From the IMG/VR virus record IMGVR_UViG_3300033143_003529, positions 1 to 41,952 of that record: 41,952 bases of DNA, one strand, 5' to 3'. The notes beneath the pieces were generated by a model. It saw only the letters and a program-made list of their open reading frames with translations. It was not told the DNA's origin and did no database searches. The position numbers and the translations under genes are program-made. Every line of letters begins with the position of its first letter. Position 1 is the first letter of the stretch. This DNA is from a virus. Below are positions 23,906 to 32,021 of the stretch, one piece after another.

Positions 23906-24271
23906 CTAAGTGAACATTGTCCCCTTTCCATTTCCGTTGACTTTCTCCATCGTTTTATTGAGGGCTTCAGTTGCTTTCTTGGTATTGTCGTAAGACCAAC
24001 CAAGTTCATCAGAAGTCATCTCTTCTTCATTAGCAATCTTTGTTAAGGAATTAAACTCTAACCAAGAATCAAGCATTGTCATAGCAGAATCTAAAGCGGT
24101 TTTCATCGCTAAAAGATTTCCTCTATCTTGAGCTGTGATTTTATCTGGATTTAATTCAGATGCAGTTCCTTGCATCATAAGATAGTCGTTATGAAGAATA
24201 GTTCCAAGATATGTCTTAACGGATTTAGTCATTTTTTTCACTCGTTCTCTCTCTTTTATGTCTTTACTCAA
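23906..24271 (-). CDS. Hypothetical helical protein
   Basis: About 121 aa. The preferred start is the TTG at 24271, placed 8 bases after a GGAGG; the GTG at 24280 overlaps that ribosome site. The protein is helical (YLGTILHNDYLMMQGTASEL, LLAMKTALDSAMTMLDSWLEF, TKKATEALNKTMEKV) with no known motif. It follows a structured RNA segment and a terminator, so it may have its own control. Function unknown. Confidence 0.6.
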   Translation of the reverse strand: MSKDIKERERVKKMTKSVKTYLGTILHNDYLMMQGTASELNPDKITAQDRGNLLAMKTALDSAMTMLDSWLEFNSLTKIANEEEMTSDELGWSYDNTKKATEALNKTMEKVNGNGKGTMFT

Positions 24272-24292
24272 TTCTATCACCTCCTTTGTGTG
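24272..24292 (-). promoter_or_regulatory. Strong ribosome-binding site (AAAGGAGGTGATAGAA)
   Basis: Minus-strand AAAGGAGGTGAT pairs extensively with the end of 16S rRNA and decides for the TTG start at 24271. Confidence 0.7.
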
Positions 24293-24336
24293 AATTTTGT
24301 AAAGTATTATCTAAGGTGCTACTTAATTCCCTTTCG

Positions 24337-24396
24337 CTAACCGATAACTTATATAAGTTGGATAATCAGATAGATTCTGACAGCCTTATCGGTTAG
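24337..24396 (-). ncRNA. Structured intergenic RNA element (three-way junction candidate)
   Basis: An 11-bp perfect inverted repeat (24337-24347 with 24386-24396, CTAACCGATAA/TTATCGGTTAG) encloses a TCAGA/TCTGA hairpin (24366-24380) and an AACTTATATAAGTT palindrome (24346-24359). On the minus strand the segment can fold into a closed stem with two inner arms. No U-tract follows. It lies between a terminator and a gene with a strong ribosome site. Confidence 0.45.
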
Positions 24397-24420
24397 AGAA
24401 AAGAAACTAAGATAAAAAAT

Positions 24421-24446
24421 AGAGAGGGTTTTAATTCGCCCTCTCT
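24421..24446 (-). terminator. Intrinsic terminator after phosphoesterase
   Basis: Perfect 8-bp stem AGAGAGGG/CCCTCTCT with a 10-nt loop, followed on the minus strand by TATTTTTTATC. It lies 13 bases after the stop codon of the phosphoesterase gene. Confidence 0.9.
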
Positions 24447-24458
24447 TTAAGGCGAACA

Positions 24459-25238
24459 TTAGGTTGAGATATGAATATCCCATCTATCACCAAAGAACTT
24501 GATTTTAGCTACCCCACATTTCGTAGGATACATATTCTTTCTTTGTGCATAACTAGACTCATATTCGAGAAATCCACCAGTTAGACAGAAGTATTGTTTC
24601 TTCCTTTTAACTGTTCGAGAACGAATATCAAACTCTCTACGGTCGAGTGCTAAAGACATTAATTCGTGAGTATGTCCATAAAGATACAAATCGGCTGTAG
24701 TATGTTGAGCTGTTCTCATCGCAGCAGTAATCTTGGTGTGAGGATACCATGCACTTGAACTTCCATGTTGAGCGTGAATAATATAGTTATGTGATTGAAC
24801 TCTCAATTTAACAAAACAAGAATATCCACCATATGGAACTTTTAATGCTTTGGCTAAAATCTTTGAAACACGAATTCCGGTTTGTTTCCAAATCCTTTCT
24901 TCGTGATTTCCATCCAGTACAACAATAATCTGCTCTCGAATAGGGTAAAGTATTTCCTCAAAGAAATCCAACTGATCTTGTGGAGTTATGACCTGTTCAA
25001 CCCATCCAGCTCCTACGGAATGTCGTGAAGCTGCTTCCATTAAATCTCCCATCAAAATGACTAGGCTACCTGATTTTTTAATATAATCAATAGTCTTTAA
25101 AAACTTTTTGACATTACAGGTAGGAGAACCTAAGTGGACATCCCCAAGGGGAATCAACTTAACTTCTGCATCGGCTGATGAGTACGTTACAACTTGTACA
25201 CCATCCTTTCTTCCCTTAAATATAGAGATGTCAACCAT
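24459..25238 (-). CDS. Calcineurin-like metallophosphoesterase
   Basis: 259 aa. All five metal motifs are visible: GDVHLG (Asp33, His35), GDLME (Asp65), GNHEE (Asn111, His112), HAQHG (His155 or His158) and GHTH (188-191). The family hydrolyses phosphodiesters or phosphomonoesters in DNA, nucleotides or proteins. GGAGGTGA lies 9 bases before the ATG. It is a single-gene unit between two terminators, with a promoter upstream at about 25444-25472, so it may be expressed separately. Substrate unknown. Confidence 0.88.
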   Translation of the reverse strand: MVDISIFKGRKDGVQVVTYSSADAEVKLIPLGDVHLGSPTCNVKKFLKTIDYIKKSGSLVILMGDLMEAASRHSVGAGWVEQVITPQDQLDFFEEILYPIREQIIVVLDGNHEERIWKQTGIRVSKILAKALKVPYGGYSCFVKLRVQSHNYIIHAQHGSSSAWYPHTKITAAMRTAQHTTADLYLYGHTHELMSLALDRREFDIRSRTVKRKKQYFCLTGGFLEYESSYAQRKNMYPTKCGVAKIKFFGDRWDIHIST

Positions 25239-25244
25239 TCAGAA

Positions 25245-25252
25245 TCACCTCC
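25245..25252 (-). promoter_or_regulatory. Ribosome-binding site of phosphoesterase
   Basis: Minus-strand GGAGGTGA, 9 bases from the ATG at 25238; one of three GGAGGTGAT-type sites in this kilobase. Confidence 0.8.
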
Positions 25253-25300
25253 AAGGCGTAAATGGCATTTAGCGGGATAGCTGGAGTTATTTAACCGTTA

Positions 25301-25317
25301 TAAGGATCACCTCCTTA
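25301..25317 (-). promoter_or_regulatory. Hairpin containing a 14-nt perfect complement of the 16S rRNA 3' end
   Basis: Minus-strand TAAGGAGGTGATCC (25317-25304) is the exact complement of the canonical 16S tail GGATCACCTCCTTA. It folds as TAAGGA-GGTGA-TCCTTA. No ATG, GTG or TTG with a meaningful frame follows at a normal distance. It lies in the leader of the phosphoesterase gene, about 55 bases before the real ribosome site. Confidence 0.6.
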
Positions 25318-25360
25318 GTGCTTAAACTCAACCATCCTTTCGCCTTCATTCGTGTAAAAG

Positions 25361-25400
25361 AACTTAAAATAAAAACCCTGAAATTGCCACTTCAAGGTTT
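25361..25400 (-). terminator. Intrinsic terminator after lysis cassette
   Basis: Minus-strand stem AAACCTTGAA/TTCAGGGTTT (10 bp, one G-U) with an 8-nt loop, followed by TTTTTATTTT. It closes the lysis operon, but also lies 37 bases downstream of the start predicted for the promoter at 25444-25472. Confidence 0.85.
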
Positions 25401-25443
25401 GGATTCATCGTATCATATATAAAAAATTGTGGCAACTATCTAT

Positions 25444-25472
25444 ATATTAAATGATATAAAGAACTGTGTCAA
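25444..25472 (-). promoter_or_regulatory. Sigma-70-type promoter upstream of a terminator
   Basis: TTGACA (25472-25467) and TAATAT (25449-25444) separated by 17 bp on the minus strand. A weaker TTGCCA-17-TACGAT pair lies at 25435-25407. Any transcript must pass the terminator at 25361-25400 before reaching the phosphoesterase gene. Confidence 0.65.
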
Positions 25473-25480
25473 GTTAATAA

Positions 25481-25714
25481 TTATTTAATCCATTGCGAAA
25501 TTATAAATAAGAAAATTGGAATAAGTATAGATGTTATTATTAATTTTCTATTAGCTTTAGTCTCTTCTTTAACGGCCCTAACTTCAGCTTTAATCTCTTT
25601 CTTAAAAGATTCAAAATGATTACCAACAAAATTATCAAACCGCTTTTCAAATGCTTTGAATTTTTCTTCTAGTCTTGCGATTGATACGTCTTGTTTATTA
25701 TTTCTTTCTTTCAT
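25481..25714 (-). CDS. XhlA-like lysis accessory protein
   Basis: 77 aa. A long charged coiled-coil region (about 10-58: IARLEEKFKAFEKRFDNF, AEVRAVKEETKANRK) is followed by a C-terminal membrane helix (LIITSILIPIFLFIISQWIK). This is the layout of hemolysin XhlA-type proteins, which accompany holins. It is the last gene of the lysis cassette and is followed by a terminator. Confidence 0.7.
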   Translation of the reverse strand: MKERNNKQDVSIARLEEKFKAFEKRFDNFVGNHFESFKKEIKAEVRAVKEETKANRKLIITSILIPIFLFIISQWIK

Positions 25715-25730
25715 ATTAAATAACTTCGTT

Positions 25731-25760
25731 AACTCTGGCCTTTAATTAAAAGCCAGAATT
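25731..25760 (-). other. Intercistronic hairpin in lysis cassette
   Basis: Stem AACTCTGGC (25731-25739) with GCCAGAATT (25752-25760), 9 bp with one G-U, and a 12-nt loop. On the minus strand it lies between the holin stop and the XhlA-like start, without a U-tract. It may tune translation or mRNA decay. Confidence 0.55.
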
Positions 25761-25774
25761 CAAGAAACTATTAC

Positions 25775-25960
25775 TTATCTATTTATGGCTTTAGGCAGTT
25801 TATCAACAGTTCCTACTACCACAAAACTTAGTAATAATGTTTTTAAAGCTTCTACTACTTCTAGTGATAAAACACTTTCAGCTCCAAAAACTTTAAGAAT
25901 AGCTATAATCACTAAAGCCCAAAATCTTCTACTGGATAAAAAATCTAATTTGTTTAACAT
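25775..25960 (-). CDS. Holin-like membrane protein
   Basis: 61 aa. After LDFLSSRRFW, two hydrophobic stretches (ALVIIAILKVFGAES and LKTLLLSFVVVGTVDKL) form membrane helices; the pattern resembles small phage holins. It lies between the M23 endopeptidase and the XhlA-like protein, which strongly supports a lysis role: it would release the endopeptidase through the membrane. Confidence 0.7.
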   Translation of the reverse strand: MLNKLDFLSSRRFWALVIIAILKVFGAESVLSLEVVEALKTLLLSFVVVGTVDKLPKAINR

Positions 25961-25982
25961 ATTTGTTTTCTAAGTTATCTAA

Positions 25983-26516
25983 CTACCTCGACCTTTTAAT
26001 TAAATTTAACATATTTATAAGAATTGCCTTAACGGCTCCAAGCCAATCATTGTGGATAGGCATAGCCCAATCAATAAAATTTAAAGGATTTACAATATTT
26101 CCACTTATCTTCATGGCCCAATGTAAGTGCGTTCCCTTATAAGGAGGTTTTGATCTACCCTCTATCGGAACTACTTTTCCACTAGACCTTACAAATCCAC
26201 TATTACCCATTTGAGCTACTATTTGTCCTTGCTTTACCATACATCCTTCTTTAACAGGAAATACAGGAAGACAATGCCAATAGAAATGCTCAGTCGGACT
26301 AGATAAAGACTTCAATACAATACCATACCCCCTACTTAATTCTTCGTGACTCTCATCTATGGTTTCGGCTTTGATTATCTTATCTACCCAACAAGTTTCT
26401 GGACTCACTAAGAATGTTCCATAATCCCACGCCAAATCAACTGCCTTATGACCAGAATGAAATCCTTGCGAAAAATGAGTGATTTGTGCTTCTTTATATG
26501 GTTTGCATATTTTCAT
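25983..26516 (-). CDS. M23-family endopeptidase (endolysin)
   Basis: 177 aa. GHKAVDLAW (His23, Asp27), an HFYWHC region (His81) and GTHLHWAM (His130, His132) are the zinc ligands and catalytic His of LytM/M23 metallopeptidases, with the usual lid GNSGFV near 104. No signal peptide is present, consistent with holin-dependent export. It cleaves peptide cross-links of peptidoglycan. First gene of the lysis cassette, followed by holin-like and XhlA-like genes. Confidence 0.88.
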   Translation of the reverse strand: MKICKPYKEAQITHFSQGFHSGHKAVDLAWDYGTFLVSPETCWVDKIIKAETIDESHEELSRGYGIVLKSLSSPTEHFYWHCLPVFPVKEGCMVKQGQIVAQMGNSGFVRSSGKVVPIEGRSKPPYKGTHLHWAMKISGNIVNPLNFIDWAMPIHNDWLGAVKAILINMLNLIKRSR

Positions 26517-26562
26517 AATTTATGTTATAATTAATTAATGAATATCATATTGGGAATTCTCT

Positions 26563-28083
26563 TTATTTTTCTTTCTGTGTTGATGTTCCCTGATTTATAG
26601 CGGCACTAATCGCATTTAAAATAATTACTCTTTGAGCAGGAGCTAACTTTTGTAATAAAGGTGAGAGTTTTTGACCTGCCATTCCAAGTTGAGCTAATGA
26701 TACGCCTGCTCCAGTAAGAAATGTAGTAGATTGCAATCCTCGTCTTAATGCAGCTCCAGCAAAAGCTCCAGGAATACCACCAACAGCACCGCCCAAACCT
26801 CCTCCAATTAAGTCTCCAAACGATATAAGAGTTCTGCCTTCACCTACTGTTATTTTTCTTAATAACGTATCTCTTAATCTAATTTCTTTAGATAAATGAT
26901 CAAACCATACTCTTACTTCAGATGGAGATCTTTTTTTGACTGTTTCTCTTAAAGTATTCGTAAATGTTCTTAACACTTCTTTATTAAAAGTTAATTGACT
27001 TTTAAGAAAACCTCTGTCCCCAAGAGTTCTATCAAGACCTTGTCTAATTTTATTAGTATTAGGTAATCTAACTCTACTTTTACTTAATAAACCCTTGCTC
27101 TGTGGTGCAAGTTTTTTAACTATATCTAAAACTTCTTGTGTGGTAATACTACCACCCTGTTTATTGATTTCATTTGCAACTTGTTTAGCTATTTTTTTTG
27201 GAGAAACTGTTCCTCCTACTTTTGCTATTTTCTTCAAAATTTTATCATCTAATTCATTAATTGCCTTTTGAGAACCTTTCACAAGATTTTCTGCTGATCC
27301 TATTTTTTTATTTTTAACTACATAATCTGTTAAATCTTTTCTTCTTAAAAGTTCTGTTGGTTTTTGTTTAATAGCACTTTGAATAAATCTCTTAGGAAGT
27401 CGTTTTGTAATTGCTTTAAATATAGCACCAGCCCCCGCTGCCACTATTGGCAACGCTCCTCCAATAGCTGCTCCAGTAACTAATCTACTTGGAGTAACTT
27501 TACCTGTTTTAGCTAATTCTCTTGCACCAGTAAATGTAGCCCCAAGACCAGCTCCTGTTAATACTCTTTTTCCTAATCCCACTGGTGCTTTTGTTCCATA
27601 CGTTGCTACTGTTAATCCTGCTTCAAGTGTTTTACCTATCACCTGTTGGGTTGTAATCATCTGTTCCTCTAATGCTTTTTCTTGCTTTTTAGATAAATTC
27701 ATTTCTTTCATATTATCTCGTATAATTTTTTTCATTCTTCTTTTCCTTGCTCCTTCTGGTGTGTCTTTAAGCTTTTTAATTAACTTAGTCGTTAAATCAG
27801 CTAAACCACCCCTACTCTTAGCTACTTTTTCTTGTTCTTTAGTGGCTAATCCTGTTCCTACTGCCCTACCAATTAATCCTCCTTGCTCGTAAAGAGACTT
27901 TGCTCCTGTTATATCAGCTAAAAACCTTCCTGCTTTTTTGGGAAAACCCTCTTCTTTTTCTTGTATGGAGGATTGTTTTTGAGTAAACATTCTACCACCC
28001 CCTCCAATATTTTGTTGTTGTTGAAACATTCTGCCCATATTATTTCCAAAGTTCATTAGTAATCTCATAAACCAGATCGGCAA
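26563..28083 (-). CDS. Internal virion / DNA-ejection-type protein
   Basis: Up to 506 aa; in-frame ATGs at 28056 and 28041-28030 are alternative starts, because the first lies inside the upstream gene. Gly/Ala-rich hydrophobic segments (about 155-235 and 425-480, for example LVTGAAIGGALPIVAAGAGAIF) alternate with basic helices. Such membrane-active stretches are typical of podovirus ejection proteins, which leave the head to build a channel. The last virion gene before lysis, right after the LysM protein; no enzymatic domain seen. Confidence 0.6.
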   Translation of the reverse strand: MPIWFMRLLMNFGNNMGRMFQQQQNIGGGGRMFTQKQSSIQEKEEGFPKKAGRFLADITGAKSLYEQGGLIGRAVGTGLATKEQEKVAKSRGGLADLTTKLIKKLKDTPEGARKRRMKKIIRDNMKEMNLSKKQEKALEEQMITTQQVIGKTLEAGLTVATYGTKAPVGLGKRVLTGAGLGATFTGARELAKTGKVTPSRLVTGAAIGGALPIVAAGAGAIFKAITKRLPKRFIQSAIKQKPTELLRRKDLTDYVVKNKKIGSAENLVKGSQKAINELDDKILKKIAKVGGTVSPKKIAKQVANEINKQGGSITTQEVLDIVKKLAPQSKGLLSKSRVRLPNTNKIRQGLDRTLGDRGFLKSQLTFNKEVLRTFTNTLRETVKKRSPSEVRVWFDHLSKEIRLRDTLLRKITVGEGRTLISFGDLIGGGLGGAVGGIPGAFAGAALRRGLQSTTFLTGAGVSLAQLGMAGQKLSPLLQKLAPAQRVIILNAISAAINQGTSTQKEK

Positions 28084-29878
28084 TCTGCTTTTTTGTTAAG
28101 TCTGGATAATACGTCACTAATTCATCAATTAATTTTTCTCTACCAAATTCATAATCATAATCAGGAGCATATTTATTAATATCATCTTTTAAATCTGTCA
28201 TTGGATCTCCAGTTACACCATCAGACTGAAACGCCTTACCATAATCAGTAATATAATCCTGACCAAGTCCAGAGGATCCTAATACATTATCTATTCTTCG
28301 AGTATATTCACTGTAAAGATTTTGATATGCTTTTTGAGAAGATCCTAATTTTGCTTGTAGTGTATTCAACATAAAGTTCCTTGCCTCTGTTGTTAAAAAT
28401 CCAGAATTAGTAAAGATTCTTTTTGTTGTTAATCCAAAATTACTCAACAAAGCCATTGAATATGCTTGAACTGTCTTATATTCACCCTCTCTTACAACAG
28501 AGTTAGGATCCATTACTTTAGCAAAAGTATAAACCCTTCCTATATCATCTGTTGGATTTGATCCAATAGAACTGATAAAGTCAATATTTTGAGCAATCGT
28601 GTTGTATTCCTTAACTATCGCTTCATTATCAAATTGAGAAGCTATTCTGTCTGCTCTTGAAGCCTTTTGATAAGCAGTTAATTCATCCCCGCTAGTCTTT
28701 CCACTTACTCCAGTTCTAGCAACTCTTCCATCTTCATATATCCAAGCCCATTCACCAGTAGATAATTGTTTGAGTTGTCCTTTTGATTCTTCTTTTTGAC
28801 TTTCAAGATACATCCACTTAAATTCCTCTCTCTCTACTTCACGAGCAGTCATTTCAGCTTCAACTTCCATTTCAGCTCTGTTAATATAGTATTCTAGCTC
28901 CTCTTTCGCCCATTTTCTTTCTTGAACAAAAGTATCTAATGCTCTCGTAGCTACGCCTTCAGCTTCTTCTTTCCCACGAGAATACATTGTATCTGCTAGG
29001 GTTAGTTGATTAACCAATCTATTTATCTTACTTTCAGCTGCATCTGCTACCCTTCTTACTCTCCCCACCCTTGATGCTTCTGATAACCAAGGGTTTTCAT
29101 TAATATCTTCTGTAGCCTCATCTCTGTCTGCTTCGGCATCAGCTATCTTTATTCTTAAATCGTTTATTTCGGTTTTAAGACTACCTAAGTCGGATTCTTT
29201 ATAAGCCGCAGAATAAATATCTTCAAATGTTTGTTCTGGACGTTCTTGAAATTTAGTTTCTAAATCATCTATCCCATACTTTTCATAAAGATCATCTCTT
29301 AACTCTTGTTCTGTTTTTAATCGTTCTTCTTCTTCAAGGTCTGGCCAAACATCAGCCGCATCACCCCCCGCTGGAGTAGTCGGAGTAGTTGGCGTGGCTG
29401 GCGTAGTTGAAGTAACCGGAGCAGCTGGAGTAACTGGTTGAACTGGAGTCGTAGTTTGAGATGGATCTGTTCCTGGTAGATTCAACGTCTGACCAGAATA
29501 AATCTTATTTGGATCTGTAATTTGTGGATTAGCCGCTATCAAGTCACTAACCGTAAAGCCCATTCTCATCGCTATAGCTGATAATGTATCACCTGGTTGA
29601 ATTTTATAGCCCTGTGAGGCTGTGGGAGCTTGTGGTTGGACTTGAGGCTGAACTTGAGTGATAGATCCTGTAGGTGTTTGATAACCCGGTGCCTGTGTTA
29701 ATGGTTTAGGTTGAGTTTGAGTTGTTGGTGTTTCATTTTCAGGAAGAGTTAAAATCTCACCTGGTTGTATTATATTAGGATCACCCGATTTATAACCCGT
29801 TATCTTTTTCCAATCCACACCTAATGTGTTTCCAATTTTTGACAAAGTGTCACCTGATTTTACTGTATAAGTTGCCAT
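28040..29878 (-). CDS. LysM-domain virion protein with coiled coils
   Basis: 612 aa. Two LysM domains (about 3-46, VKSGDTLSKIGNTLG; about 91-136, IQPGDTLSAIAMRMG) separated and followed by Pro/Thr/Gln-rich linkers (47-90, 138-175). Then a long charged coiled-coil part (about 180-360) and a helical C-terminus. LysM binds peptidoglycan glycan strands. In a gene between the adaptor and ejection-type protein this suggests an ejected or tail-tip protein that anchors in the cell wall during DNA entry. Starts directly after the adaptor stop. Confidence 0.75.
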   Translation of the reverse strand: MATYTVKSGDTLSKIGNTLGVDWKKITGYKSGDPNIIQPGEILTLPENETPTTQTQPKPLTQAPGYQTPTGSITQVQPQVQPQAPTASQGYKIQPGDTLSAIAMRMGFTVSDLIAANPQITDPNKIYSGQTLNLPGTDPSQTTTPVQPVTPAAPVTSTTPATPTTPTTPAGGDAADVWPDLEEEERLKTEQELRDDLYEKYGIDDLETKFQERPEQTFEDIYSAAYKESDLGSLKTEINDLRIKIADAEADRDEATEDINENPWLSEASRVGRVRRVADAAESKINRLVNQLTLADTMYSRGKEEAEGVATRALDTFVQERKWAKEELEYYINRAEMEVEAEMTAREVEREEFKWMYLESQKEESKGQLKQLSTGEWAWIYEDGRVARTGVSGKTSGDELTAYQKASRADRIASQFDNEAIVKEYNTIAQNIDFISSIGSNPTDDIGRVYTFAKVMDPNSVVREGEYKTVQAYSMALLSNFGLTTKRIFTNSGFLTTEARNFMLNTLQAKLGSSQKAYQNLYSEYTRRIDNVLGSSGLGQDYITDYGKAFQSDGVTGDPMTDLKDDINKYAPDYDYEFGREKLIDELVTYYPDLTKKQIADLVYEITNELWK

Positions 29879-29879
29879 G

Positions 29880-30575
29880 TTAAAATTGATTTCTACTCCT
29901 TATGTCATCTTCCAAACCGCCACCTAAGACGTTCATTCTCTTAAACATAGGAGTATCTTTAGTTTGATATGTATGTGCTTTCTCTTTAATCCTTTCCCAA
30001 ATACCGTCTAGGACTTCGAAAGCTTCTGACCTTTCTTTTGATGCTTGATTAGGATTCTTCATTTTCTCTGAACCAAGTGCTTTAGAAAATGCTAATTGAA
30101 CTATTGCTTCATCTGCTTCTGGTTCAGCTGCAGTAAATACTGTAGAAGATGTAGTGCTAGCTACCGATCCTGAAACATGAACTTGAGCATATAAAGCTAT
30201 CGATCCTCCAAAATCCTCAGCAAGATAATTTATATAGATTACCCTATTACGATCACTAAATATTTTCTCAGAACCACTAGGATAATCCTCTTTATATTTG
30301 AGGTAATCTTCAAATAATAATTTCTCATACCTTTTGTCATTAACCGTTAAATATCTAAGACTATCTGACTTTACATTTGTCGGATAATCATACTTTTCTC
30401 CTGACGATGTAATCTCTAATCTTCCCTCAAAGAATGGCCAGGAATGTCTAGCCGCAGCTTCTTCATAAGATGATTGAAGCCAACGCACTAACTCTGCTTG
30501 AGAGAATAGATCATTATTAGATATATCACCCCAATCTAAATTAAGTTTTGCACAAAACTCTTGAAATAAATTCAT
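29880..30575 (-). CDS. Head-to-tail adaptor-like protein
   Basis: 231 aa. The opening WLQSSYEEAAARHSWPFF with an upstream helix, then YDYPTNVKSDSLRYLTVND and a long C-terminal helix region (ADEAIVQLAFSKALGSEKM, RSEAFEVLDGIWERIKEKA), matches the pattern of short-tailed phage adaptor/gp4-like proteins that seal the portal. The start overlaps the stop of a 65-aa gene. Family call by pattern only. Confidence 0.6.
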   Translation of the reverse strand: MNLFQEFCAKLNLDWGDISNNDLFSQAELVRWLQSSYEEAAARHSWPFFEGRLEITSSGEKYDYPTNVKSDSLRYLTVNDKRYEKLLFEDYLKYKEDYPSGSEKIFSDRNRVIYINYLAEDFGGSIALYAQVHVSGSVASTTSSTVFTAAEPEADEAIVQLAFSKALGSEKMKNPNQASKERSEAFEVLDGIWERIKEKAHTYQTKDTPMFKRMNVLGGGLEDDIRSRNQF

Positions 30576-30769
30576 GTTATTTTATTAATTTCAGTTAATA
30601 ATTCTTCCTTATAAACTAATAAGGCTTGTTTCTTTATAATTTCGTCTTTCAGTCCATTTATGGAATTTGTCAAAGCTTCTTTATCGACATGAGAAAGCTT
30701 TTTTTGACCTGTTAAAGTTTCTTTAACCTCGTATTTACTGTTGGATAGTTTTTTTATTGTGTATTTCAT
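30572..30769 (-). CDS. Small hypothetical protein
   Basis: 65 aa, a short beta hairpin (KYTIKKLSNSKYEVKETL) followed by a charged helix (KEALTNSINGLKDEIIKKQALLVYKEELL). No known motif. It lies between the appendage protein and adaptor and is coupled to the adaptor start. Could be a small tail component or chaperone. Confidence 0.55.
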   Translation of the reverse strand: MKYTIKKLSNSKYEVKETLTGQKKLSHVDKEALTNSINGLKDEIIKKQALLVYKEELLTEINKIT

Positions 30770-30770
30770 A

Positions 30771-32021
30771 TTATTCTCCTATATTAATTAATACTTGTGT
30801 ATCACTTATAGCAATACCTACTAACCTTGAATCAGCTGGTTCTGAATCTGTAATTTCTCCAGCCGTAGCTGATAAGAAATACATTTTACCAGGCGTTAAA
30901 TTTGTAAATCCATCTAATAATCCAAAACATCTAATAATTCCTTCGCTTCCTTCAGCAATAGCTTCTGTGGCAAGTCCAATAAAATTCTCAGAAATTTCTC
31001 CTGCAGCAGCATCTGCTATTTTAACTTTAAAGTTTTCATTACCAGCAATGGTAAAACCTAAATCGTTTGTAGCGTGATTATCCCAAGAACTTCCACTATT
31101 ACCAGAAGTATGTCTTTCTCCATCAGCATAAACACTACTACCTTTGTAATACCATAGAATATGTTGGGTTGTACTACCAGCACCAGGAACTCTTACAACA
31201 AAATAATATGTAACACCAGCTAATAATCTATAAGAAGGAATCGCAAATTCTTGTTCTTTAATACCTCCTGAAATATCGTTAGTTGATATATTTACAAATG
31301 TTAAATCTGCTCCCGTAAGACTTGAACGAATACTAAGGGTTGCTGTGCTAGCTCCTGTTCCTCCGTCATTTTCACAATACATTCCTACTTTTGTAATATT
31401 AATATCTTTGGTTACCTTAAAAGATTGTGCAGCCCAATTAACTCCCCAAATATCGTCTTTATTGGCACCATCATAATCAGATTGAACTACATCATCAGCT
31501 TCGCTAGAGGGAATATATACGGCATCTCTAATAGCAATATTCTCTCCAGCCTTTTTTGTAATATTTATTTCAGCAATATCGTGTTTATGAAGTGAAGTGG
31601 CTTCGCCATCTGTTAAATCTGTCCAATCTGTTCCAGTAAAATTAGCAGAATTTCTATCTGTTGCATGATAGTGTAAGGTTGAATCTCCTGTATCTGTTAA
31701 ATCTGTTTTTTGAGCATCTGTTAAAATTCCCCACATAGAATCATAAATCTTTTTCCAGTTATCGTTAATCTCCATATATACACACGTGCTTCCTGTTGAA
31801 TCCTCGTAAAGAACAATTTGTTCTAAGAAATTCTTTGCACTCAACGTAGGTACAGAATCAACGTGTTTCTTAATTCTTCGTAGTGTTTCTAAAAAAGAAA
31901 TATAATCTTCCAATGTTGGAACTGTATTTAAAGTATCTTCTTTTGGAAGACCAATATCTTTAATAACGGTCTTTACCCCACCACTTTCCATTTTTTTATT
32001 TAATTCTGCTTCTGTAATCAT
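30771..32021 (-). CDS. Putative tail appendage/fibre protein
   Basis: 416 aa. The N-terminal helical part (1-70) is followed by a glutamine- and histidine-containing repeat (LTDTGDSTLHYHATDR, LTDGEATSLHKHDI), typical of fibre collars. A beta-sandwich (about 175-310, FKVTKDINITKVGMYCE to YYFVVRV) resembles carbohydrate-binding modules, and the C-terminus is a small barrel-like module. Probably binds a host surface glycan. Coupled to the nozzle gene by a 4-base overlap. Confidence 0.6.
   Translation of the reverse strand: MITEAELNKKMESGGVKTVIKDIGLPKEDTLNTVPTLEDYISFLETLRRIKKHVDSVPTLSAKNFLEQIVLYEDSTGSTCVYMEINDNWKKIYDSMWGILTDAQKTDLTDTGDSTLHYHATDRNSANFTGTDWTDLTDGEATSLHKHDIAEINITKKAGENIAIRDAVYIPSSEADDVVQSDYDGANKDDIWGVNWAAQSFKVTKDINITKVGMYCENDGGTGASTATLSIRSSLTGADLTFVNISTNDISGGIKEQEFAIPSYRLLAGVTYYFVVRVPGAGSTTQHILWYYKGSSVYADGERHTSGNSGSSWDNHATNDLGFTIAGNENFKVKIADAAAGEISENFIGLATEAIAEGSEGIIRCFGLLDGFTNLTPGKMYFLSATAGEITDSEPADSRLVGIAISDTQVLINIGE

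Noticed and set aside
24337-24396. tRNA gene
   Set aside because: The element is about 60 bases, lacks a T-loop GTTCGA-type motif and an anticodon arm of normal layout.
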